Positions 14,570 to 21,487 of a DNA stretch of 21,487 nucleotides are shown in pieces. The stretch lies in NCBI GenBank assembly GCA_020629815.1, contig JAHDCN010000019.1:1-21487 (forward strand). The letters are read 5' to 3'. This DNA is from Verrucomicrobiota bacterium. Lineage in GTDB: Bacteria; Verrucomicrobiota; Verrucomicrobiia; Verrucomicrobiales; DEV007. The notes beneath the pieces are model-generated. The model saw only the letters and a list, made by a program, of their open reading frames with translations, ran no database searches and had not been told where the DNA came from. Position numbers and translations under genes: made by a program. Numbering within the stretch: the first letter of the stretch is position 1; every line of letters starts with the position of its first letter.

Positions 14570-17500
14570 ATGGCATTTTTGGCAGCAGTAACCCGACTTT
14601 TTTTCCCGGGCGTCGCCATTGCCTTTTTCCTTCTCTCAGCAGCAACCGCACAGGAAGAGGAGCAGCCCGCTGTTGAAGTCAAATGGTCGCAAACCGACAC
14701 CCGACTGGCGAATCATTACATCAGCCTGCTGCAGAAAGATCCATCGTACGGAAAGGTATTTGATCTGCTGTGGGATCTGTATGGGAAGAAAAATCAGGTG
14801 CCGCTACTGCTGGAGTATTTTCGTAACTCCGCCGAAGCAGAAGATCCGAAGGGTGGTGTAGCAACATTATTGTATGCGCATTTGCTTCGCAAAAATGAAC
14901 AGATCGAAGAAGCCCGGAACTTCTACTCTCTGGTTCTGGATTCCGACCCCGATTCGATTCCGGCACTCAAGGCAACTGCTGAGATTGCCGACCAGCAAAA
15001 GAGGGTCAGCAAAGCTCTGTCCAACTACACTCGTCTGGTGAAATTGATTCCGGTGCAAACGGAGGACGGGGTTGCGATCAGGTTGCGCAAAGCCATTTTG
15101 CAGAAGGAGCAGGGACAGACCGAAGAGGCGGTGGCCACCTGGCAGGAATTGCTTCAGGCCTATCCGGGCAATGTCGCCTTGCGGACAGAAATCGTGGGTA
15201 TGCTGCTCGAGGCGGGCGAGACCGACAGCGCCATCGATGTACTACAGGATTTGGTAGAGCAGAATGATCCGCAGAAGAAGCTGACTGCGATTCTGGAGCT
15301 GAACCGGCTCTATGAATTTATCAGTGATTTTGAGAATGCGGTGTCCACGGCCCGCGATGGAATGAAGCTGGTTCACTTCAAGGACCATCAGCACGAAGAG
15401 CTATTCTCCCGACTGGTCCGGGCTCACGAACGCTTTGACCGTCTGAGCGAATTGGAACAAACACTTCGCGACAAGGCGGAGGTGGAAAACCCAACTGAGC
15501 GCGACCTGTATCTGCTGGTTCAATTTTATCGTCAGACAGCGAATACCCGTGAGGAGGAGAAAGCGATGGCCCGGCTTTCTTCCCTGCTACCACAGGATCT
15601 CGACTACCGCGTTCGACTGGCTGAGGTGCAGATGGAAAACGACAACTACGAGGCGGCAGCGGCGACCTTGGATCAGGTATTGGAAACTCAGCCGGAAGTT
15701 CCTTTGCGTTTGATCCTGCTGCGAGCACGGGTTGCTCTGAATGATGAGGAGCCCAAAGTCGCCGAGCAAATCCTGCAAGACTATCTCGCGAAGTATCCCG
15801 GTGACCCGGATGTGAGTCGAAGTGTTCTGGAGTTTGCCCGGAGTTTCTACCTCGATGAATTAGTCGAAGGTATGCTCCGCCAGCAAAGTGCCGGAGTAGT
15901 CGCAGGTAGCGATGGCGAATCCGCCCCTCTCGATCTCGCGCGCTTTTTGCAGGAGCGGGGCAGGCAGGAACAAGCTGTGGAAACTTTGCATGCCTACGCG
16001 GAAACGGAAGGCCTCGCCTCCACCGAACGCGCGCGAAGAATGCAGCAAATTTCCACTGCCTTCCGTGAAATTGATCTGCCCGATGAAGCCTTGGCAGCTG
16101 CAGAGAAAGCAATCGAGTTAGCACCCGGTAATTTCGATTATCTCAATACCAAGGCCGATATTTTGATCGACCGAAGACAAATCGATGAAGCCGTCGAAGT
16201 ACTGGAGGAAGTGCTCGCCGGAAATCGTGAAATCGAAAAGCGGGCCGAGATTGATCAGAAAATCTTTACTCTGCTTCGCGGCTTCTATTCCAAAGACGAA
16301 GTCGATCCAAATGCGAAAATCCTCAATTCCGGAAATATCCAGACGCTTTCGGAATACCGCAAATTGGCTGCCGCCGTATCCCAATCCAAGCGCCAAACCG
16401 AGCAGGGCCCGCCTCCCGAGGTGATGCAGTATTTCACCCGGGTCAAGAACGAGGCGAATCAGAATCCATCGGTCGCTTCCCGCTACCGCGCCGCGTGGTG
16501 GGCGTTCAAGCTGCAAGATACCCGTGAGTGCTTTTTTCATCTCTCAGCAGCAAAGGCAGAAGCCAAAGAGCCGCACCCCGATGTGGAAAAGATGCTTCTG
16601 GAAATGGCCGAGCAGCAGGAGCGCCCAGCCCTGATGGTTAAACATCTGGAAACACTGGCGGAAATCGACCCGGACAATGCGGAAGACTACCTGCAAAAAC
16701 GAGCCTTTGTTCGCTTTCAACTCGGTTGGGAAGATGAAGCGATTCGGGATCTCCAGAAAATGGCTTCTCATCCGGATGCGTCTCTGAACACGCTTAACAC
16801 CCTTGCCAAAGCGTACAAGATGCAGGGCAGCACGACCAAACACATCGATGTTTGGCGGGCGGCTTTTCGAAAAGCGAATATTTTCGAAAAGCGGCGAATC
16901 ATCAAGCAACTGGCTACTGCCTTGATTGAAACCAACCAACCGGAAGAGGCTATCAAAGCGCAACTGGATTTGATTGTTCGGGAAACAGACCCGGTGCAAC
17001 GACGCAAGCAGCTCGATGCCCAGTTAACCACAGCGCAATCCCACTCACTGCTTCCCTGGCTGCAGGATCGCTACCAGGAGCTGGCTCAGCGCGAACCTTT
17101 TGATCGGTTCTTTCCCGAGGCACTGGCCAAAGTTCATCGAGCCGCTGGCAATGATGCCGAAGCCTTCGCTGCGATGAAAAAAGCTTACTACCTCTCCGGG
17201 CAAAGCGAAGAGCTACTCGATGAGTTGGGCGAACTCGCCGGCCAGCTGGGCGATTTACAATCTGCCATTTACTATCGCCGGCAAATCATCGCGCGGGCAG
17301 AGGGAGAGACTACGATTGAAAACTGGGGTTCACTGATTGAGATGCTGGAGAAAGACCTCCGCATTGGCGAAGCCGATTTATTGCGTAGACGACTGGAAAC
17401 CAAATTTGGACAGGACACTGATTTCCTCGGCCAATTGGCAACCTACTACCGCGACAACAATCAATACACATCGGCAATTCGAGTGCTGGAAAAACTGGTA

Positions 17501-20500
17501 GCTCTTAGAAGCTGGGATTTGCACGCCACTCTGGAACTCGGATTGCTGAAAGCTAAATCCGGCGATCGTCGCGGCGCACTTGCCTTGTTTGAAACTGTCA
17601 TTTCTGCCAGCGAAGGCGAACCGCTGCCGGAAAAATATACGGCCCGCGAAATTTGGCCCATCATTCACAGCCCCCGGGTGGGCGATCCGGATTCCGGAGA
17701 AGATCGACTTCGTGAACTGGCCATTACAGTCGAAAGCTTTCCGGCACGCAACAGCTCGCTGCCTTTTGCCGAAACCCAGGAACGTATTTCTGATTGGCTT
17801 CAGGATTCACATCCGGAATTCTCTCTATTGCCGAGAGCCAAGTATTTCCTCCGTCTACGGGCTATTGAAGAAGCTGCCCAACTACTTGCGGAAACGGGTG
17901 AGACCGATCAGTGGCTCGCTCGCTGGGAGGAACGGGACAGTTCCCAATGGCGAGAGAAACTCTGGGCATTTCGCTATGCGCGCCTTCATGACGCAACGCT
18001 CGCCGTACTTACCGAAACGGCACAGGAAAAAGAAGACTGGGAGGTCTCAGCCAACCTCCCCTGGCTAACTTTGATTCGGTTCCTCGCAAGAGACGGCGAC
18101 ATCACAGCTCCACTTGGCGGTGAAGAGAACACTCCGAATCCCGACCGAAGCTACTTTGCAACCATGGCGGCCTTGTTCTGGCTGCGTAATCTGACTGATA
18201 CCGAAAAAGGCGTCGATTTTGACTATGTCGCCTCTTTCCTCAGAGAGCGAAACATCGACCCAACCCTTGGCACCCACACCTTTTCCGAACTCCGTCGCGC
18301 TGGGAAAATTGAGGAGGCATTTCTCGTTGCCGAGGTATTGCACGAACAGGAAACGCTGCTGGAAGGGGCTTCGATTTTTCAAATATCTCAGGTAGCCGGA
18401 TGGGCAGGTGATGAGTCGGCTCGATACGAAATGCTGGCGGAAGCTATCCAAAGAATGACTCGCACAGGTGGCAGCCGCGTACCGCCCCAATACTATCCTG
18501 CGCTTACCGAAATGTTCAGCCTACTGGAAACAGATGCAGAGCGTGAAACTTTCGCAGCAGAAACCCAGGCATTACTGGAAAAGGGCGGAGCAAAGGATTC
18601 CTCTTCCGCCATCGAGAAACGAATGCTGATCTCACTGGCACTCGGGAAACAGGCTGACGCAGATTACTACCTGTCGCTGCTGGCAAAAGACATCGTTGGT
18701 CAGGTTCAGCATCAAAGAATCATGATCGGTTCGGCTACACCGCGTTACCGAACCGGCCCAAATTGGGCAGACATGAACTCACTGCTCAAACGCAGCTCAC
18801 GCGTTTTTGCTTTAAAAGACCGTGATTCAATTTTCAATTTCTCTAACGCAATTTCGGGAGATTGGCCCATCGCAGTGAACGACGAGCATTCCCGAATCGA
18901 GTTTGAACTGTTTCAGATCGGTCGATTCGGTTGGGAGTTGGAGCATCGCGACTCTGGCGAAAGATCGGAGATGTTGAACCGGTTTTTTTCTTCTTTGGAA
19001 CACCCGGGCAGCGCCACCGAGCTGGCTCGCGTTTTACAGGAGCGCGGATTTCAGCGGGAAGCAGCCTCCGTTTTGCACGAACACTCCACTCGCGATGCCC
19101 AGGAATATGCACCGCTTCGAAGTTTCTTTGAATCCTGCTTCGAGGCGATGGATCCTGACCCGGCGCTTCGCGTCCTTGATCAGTTAGAGAACCGGGAGAT
19201 CCCCACTCCTCCGGGATTGACGGTGGATTACCTCCACGACCAGAGAGCCCGCTTCCTTTTTCATAAGCGCGACATCGCCCGATTGGAGCAGTTGGGTAAG
19301 GCACCTACGCTGGACGATGACAACAATCCGCTTCGGATCGATATCGGCACCGGCCACCTACCATACCAATACGCGCTGATCCGGGCCTACGAGCAAGCTG
19401 GCGATCATGAGGATGAATTGCTACAACTTCTGGATTCGACCTCAACAACCGGTCGGGGTATTGAAAAGGCACGCTTACTGACGGGGGCAATCCTTCTTAG
19501 CCAGCAGGATCGCACCGAGGAGGCGGTTTCATGGCTGAAACGGATTACTTTTGACGGAACCGAATCCTCCGTGGAACAGGAAGCCCTTTCCGAACTATTT
19601 GAACTGGCAAATGATCAGGCGAATGGAGCATTGGAACTACTCCTGGAGCTTTCCCAAACAATATTGGAAACACAGAAGCCGGAAACAACAATCCAGCTGA
19701 CCGAAACCCTCTCAGCAGCCGGCCAAAGCCGAGAAGCTGAAGGTCTGCTTCGCTTATTGTTTCGTAAAGTCTCCAACCCGATTACCCGTCAGAATATTTT
19801 GGTGCATCTCGTGTCGAACAGAGTCACCAGCAGTGACACCTGGGACGAAAGCATACAGGACCTGGAAACGTTCTTCTCCCTGATCGATTTGCGCCGCGAA
19901 TCATCATCAGCCTCTCTATTGATCCAGTTGTGGGTTTCTCATCCTCCCGTCGAAAGTGACGCCACAGCCGTCGAATTACTCAAGCGACTAACGTCCCATT
20001 CCGAAAGTGGTTGGTTAGCGAAGCTTTTGCTCGCATTTCAGGAAGATTCCCTTCCCGAGGTTGCCGAAGCAATTTTGACCGATCCGAACCTTGAAAAGGA
20101 TCAGTGGGAAATGATCGCGGAAACCCTGCTCGCCTTTGGCAAAAGCGGGGAAAGCATCGTTGCCAAATTAGTACAGGACTCCGGCCGACCGGGTAACGAT
20201 TTCTTTCCACAGCAACCGGAGAGGCAAATTGCATTTTTCACCAGTATCCGGGATCTGCCCCGTTTGCACGAGGTCCATCAATCACTCTGGAATGAGGCTG
20301 GCTCTGCGATGTTCTTTCAATCGGATCTGCAATCTATTTTCCCGACAATGATCCGGCGCCGGGAAGTACCCCGTTTGTTTCAGGAAGCAGGTTACCCTGA
20401 TCTGGCCGGCTCATTGTATCGTCGCTATCTCTCCGGTATATCCTCCTTCGGATGGGCCAATGCACATGTGTTGGAAGACTATCTGGCATTTCTGGTCGAC

Positions 20501-20737
20501 CAAAATGAATTCGAGGAAGCGGAAAGTTGGTTCCGAAAGCTGTCCCGGAAGTCGTTGCGAATTGATTTACGCCTGCTTATGACAATGTATCAGAAATGGG
20601 GTAAGCTGGACGATTGGGAAGCCAGAACTGCCTCCTTTGAGTATACCGAGGGACAGCGCAATTTACTTCAGGAATGGAGAACGGCTCTTGCCGAGGGAAA
20701 AGAAATGGTTCAATATCGGCCCTACTGGCGGAAGTAA
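14570..20737 (+). CDS. Giant secreted TPR-repeat protein (2055 residues)
   Basis: A Sec signal peptide (hydrophobic 4-24, likely cut at ATA-Q after residue 27) is followed by an almost wholly alpha-helical protein with degenerate tetratricopeptide repeats. Clear TPR-like units occur at about 100-230 (for example EEAVATWQELLQAYPGN), 345-420 (YEAAAATLDQVLETQP), 485-550 (DEALAAAEKAIELAPGN) and 865-1010 (YTSAIRVLEKLVAL). The middle and C-terminal parts are more divergent helical repeats, still with EEA/W-F patterns such as NEFEEAESWFRKL near 1990. No enzymatic motif, beta-barrel, or second membrane segment is visible, and I find only two cysteines. I infer a periplasmic or surface scaffold for protein complexes. 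No Shine-Dalgarno precedes the ATG; a hairpin does. The small lipoprotein gene begins 14 bases after its stop and is presumably cotranscribed. Confidence 0.88.
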   Translation: MAFLAAVTRLFFPGVAIAFFLLSAATAQEEEQPAVEVKWSQTDTRLANHYISLLQKDPSYGKVFDLLWDLYGKKNQVPLLLEYFRNSAEAEDPKGGVATLLYAHLLRKNEQIEEARNFYSLVLDSDPDSIPALKATAEIADQQKRVSKALSNYTRLVKLIPVQTEDGVAIRLRKAILQKEQGQTEEAVATWQELLQAYPGNVALRTEIVGMLLEAGETDSAIDVLQDLVEQNDPQKKLTAILELNRLYEFISDFENAVSTARDGMKLVHFKDHQHEELFSRLVRAHERFDRLSELEQTLRDKAEVENPTERDLYLLVQFYRQTANTREEEKAMARLSSLLPQDLDYRVRLAEVQMENDNYEAAAATLDQVLETQPEVPLRLILLRARVALNDEEPKVAEQILQDYLAKYPGDPDVSRSVLEFARSFYLDELVEGMLRQQSAGVVAGSDGESAPLDLARFLQERGRQEQAVETLHAYAETEGLASTERARRMQQISTAFREIDLPDEALAAAEKAIELAPGNFDYLNTKADILIDRRQIDEAVEVLEEVLAGNREIEKRAEIDQKIFTLLRGFYSKDEVDPNAKILNSGNIQTLSEYRKLAAAVSQSKRQTEQGPPPEVMQYFTRVKNEANQNPSVASRYRAAWWAFKLQDTRECFFHLSAAKAEAKEPHPDVEKMLLEMAEQQERPALMVKHLETLAEIDPDNAEDYLQKRAFVRFQLGWEDEAIRDLQKMASHPDASLNTLNTLAKAYKMQGSTTKHIDVWRAAFRKANIFEKRRIIKQLATALIETNQPEEAIKAQLDLIVRETDPVQRRKQLDAQLTTAQSHSLLPWLQDRYQELAQREPFDRFFPEALAKVHRAAGNDAEAFAAMKKAYYLSGQSEELLDELGELAGQLGDLQSAIYYRRQIIARAEGETTIENWGSLIEMLEKDLRIGEADLLRRRLETKFGQDTDFLGQLATYYRDNNQYTSAIRVLEKLVALRSWDLHATLELGLLKAKSGDRRGALALFETVISASEGEPLPEKYTAREIWPIIHSPRVGDPDSGEDRLRELAITVESFPARNSSLPFAETQERISDWLQDSHPEFSLLPRAKYFLRLRAIEEAAQLLAETGETDQWLARWEERDSSQWREKLWAFRYARLHDATLAVLTETAQEKEDWEVSANLPWLTLIRFLARDGDITAPLGGEENTPNPDRSYFATMAALFWLRNLTDTEKGVDFDYVASFLRERNIDPTLGTHTFSELRRAGKIEEAFLVAEVLHEQETLLEGASIFQISQVAGWAGDESARYEMLAEAIQRMTRTGGSRVPPQYYPALTEMFSLLETDAERETFAAETQALLEKGGAKDSSSAIEKRMLISLALGKQADADYYLSLLAKDIVGQVQHQRIMIGSATPRYRTGPNWADMNSLLKRSSRVFALKDRDSIFNFSNAISGDWPIAVNDEHSRIEFELFQIGRFGWELEHRDSGERSEMLNRFFSSLEHPGSATELARVLQERGFQREAASVLHEHSTRDAQEYAPLRSFFESCFEAMDPDPALRVLDQLENREIPTPPGLTVDYLHDQRARFLFHKRDIARLEQLGKAPTLDDDNNPLRIDIGTGHLPYQYALIRAYEQAGDHEDELLQLLDSTSTTGRGIEKARLLTGAILLSQQDRTEEAVSWLKRITFDGTESSVEQEALSELFELANDQANGALELLLELSQTILETQKPETTIQLTETLSAAGQSREAEGLLRLLFRKVSNPITRQNILVHLVSNRVTSSDTWDESIQDLETFFSLIDLRRESSSASLLIQLWVSHPPVESDATAVELLKRLTSHSESGWLAKLLLAFQEDSLPEVAEAILTDPNLEKDQWEMIAETLLAFGKSGESIVAKLVQDSGRPGNDFFPQQPERQIAFFTSIRDLPRLHEVHQSLWNEAGSAMFFQSDLQSIFPTMIRRREVPRLFQEAGYPDLAGSLYRRYLSGISSFGWANAHVLEDYLAFLVDQNEFEEAESWFRKLSRKSLRIDLRLLMTMYQKWGKLDDWEARTASFEYTEGQRNLLQEWRTALAEGKEMVQYRPYWRK

Positions 20738-20751
20738 CCGCAGAGTGAGGT

Positions 20752-21486
20752 ATGAGATTCGCGAGACAATTCACACAGGCAGCGCTGGCCATTTCTATGG
20801 CGAGTCTTCTCTGCCATTGTGAAACTCTCAAGCCAGAGAGAACGGTCACTACACGCAAATCAAGTGTGGCTTTTGCGGAAGATGTAGCGAAGCGGGATGC
20901 CAACGCCGCCCCTCAGAAAAGAGGCCTGTTCGGGCGGAAGAAAGCGCCCAAAGCGGAATCGCAGGTAATTGGAGGAAAACTGAGTGAAGCCCCCATGAGT
21001 GGTTTCACCCGAACGGCGGAAGGCAACTATGTTCCTACTAACCGGAACCTCTATGCAGGGGAAAAGGCTAAGGGTATCGACGGCAAATTCGATAAGAAGC
21101 AGGCGAAATTCAAAAAAATGGAGGCCGAGACAAAGGCCTTCAAAACGCCGGAGTATTTGAAAATGCAGGAATATGCCGGCGTCAAAACCGCCAGAGAAGC
21201 CGGGACAGCAGCAAAAGAAGCTGATTCGAAAGCGAAAGAGAGCGGCAAACTTTTCGACAGCAAAACCGAGTCCAGCAAAGACCTTGATCAGTTCAGCACG
21301 AATACCTTTGCCGGAGCGGACGACGCGTTTTCCACCTCTGCCGACCGTATCGGCAGCGACGCTTTGAGCAATTCCGCCACAGCGGTCGGCCTGCGACAAC
21401 AAACCGGCTACAAGTCCAACGCCCGCTTAAGCATGGACGATGTGAAGAAGATGGTAAACCCGGGTTCGTATCGCCCGTCCAACTAA
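20752..21486 (+). CDS. Putative small lipoprotein, unknown function
   Basis: The 244-residue protein starts with a basic MRFARQ and a hydrophobic stretch ending SLLCHCE, so Cys21 or Cys23 could be lipidated, although neither fits the lipobox consensus well. After that it is hydrophilic, Lys/Ala/Ser-rich and probably largely disordered, with a GLFGRKKAPKAE segment near 58-69, a charged helix (about 110-155), and a Ser/Asp/Phe-containing stretch (about 165-210). The C-terminal LSMDDVKKMVNPGSYRP looks more ordered and may be a conserved tail. I do not recognise a family. GTGAGG just before ATG 20752 is a modest ribosome site. The 14-base gap from the TPR gene points to one transcript and possibly a joint envelope role. 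The stop codon is one base before the window end. Confidence 0.78.
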   Translation: MRFARQFTQAALAISMASLLCHCETLKPERTVTTRKSSVAFAEDVAKRDANAAPQKRGLFGRKKAPKAESQVIGGKLSEAPMSGFTRTAEGNYVPTNRNLYAGEKAKGIDGKFDKKQAKFKKMEAETKAFKTPEYLKMQEYAGVKTAREAGTAAKEADSKAKESGKLFDSKTESSKDLDQFSTNTFAGADDAFSTSADRIGSDALSNSATAVGLRQQTGYKSNARLSMDDVKKMVNPGSYRPSN

Positions 21487-21487
21487 G

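Noticed and set aside
15378..16124. 248-residue minus-strand open frame inside the TPR gene
   Set aside because: Arg/Pro-rich shadow sequence; the plus strand frame is continuous for over 6 kb with TPR motifs at this place.

Overview
The window looks like chromosomal DNA of a Verrucomicrobiota bacterium, probably class Opitutia (Puniceicoccales/Opitutales-like). This is an inference from the mix of proteins: a degenerate ComEC, a coiled-coil OmpA protein, zinc-ribbon and giant secreted TPR proteins, and a Gram-negative envelope set. No rRNA or marker gene confirms it. Thirteen protein genes are called and coding density is high. I see no tRNA, rRNA, CRISPR array, transposase, integrase or phage gene, and no gap over 300 bases; the longest are 14411-14569, 4709-4846 and 12595-12712.

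Layout, left to right. At 1-1992 (+) is the 3' part of comEC (DNA-uptake channel). At 2057-4222 (+) is a secreted coiled-coil protein with a C-terminal OmpA peptidoglycan-binding domain. At 4280-4708 (+) is fucU (L-fucose mutarotase). An AT-rich promoter with a perfect extended -10 precedes a putative lipoprotein carrying a 3D (double-psi barrel) wall domain at 4847-5773 (+). Then come nth (endonuclease III with unusual cluster cysteines, 5873-6526, +) and argG (6579-7892, +). Convergent to argG lie a low-GC small gene (7898-8386, -) and, directly upstream of it, a bifunctional penicillin-binding protein (8390-10498, -).

Divergent from the PBP is a two-gene unit: a CpdA-like metallophosphoesterase (10602-11441, +) and a nucleotidyltransferase-like/HAD phosphatase fusion (11449-12594, +). 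Next are clpX (12713-14041, +), a 22-base tandem repeat, a small zinc-ribbon protein (14096-14410, -), and a two-gene unit of a 2055-residue secreted TPR protein (14570-20737, +) and a small putative lipoprotein (20752-21486, +).

Most genes are housekeeping: DNA uptake and repair, arginine synthesis, proteolysis and wall synthesis. The envelope genes (OmpA-like, 3D lipoprotein, PBP, TPR plus lipoprotein) share a compartment but do not form one operon. The parts that look least explained are the low-GC gene coupled to the PBP, the giant TPR/lipoprotein pair, the transferase-HAD fusion, the altered cysteine pattern in Nth, the degenerate metallo-beta-lactamase domain of ComEC, and the tandem repeat after clpX. 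I do not see a clear multi-gene defence or biosynthetic system; the TPR/lipoprotein pair and the PBP/small-gene pair are the best candidates for undescribed partnerships.
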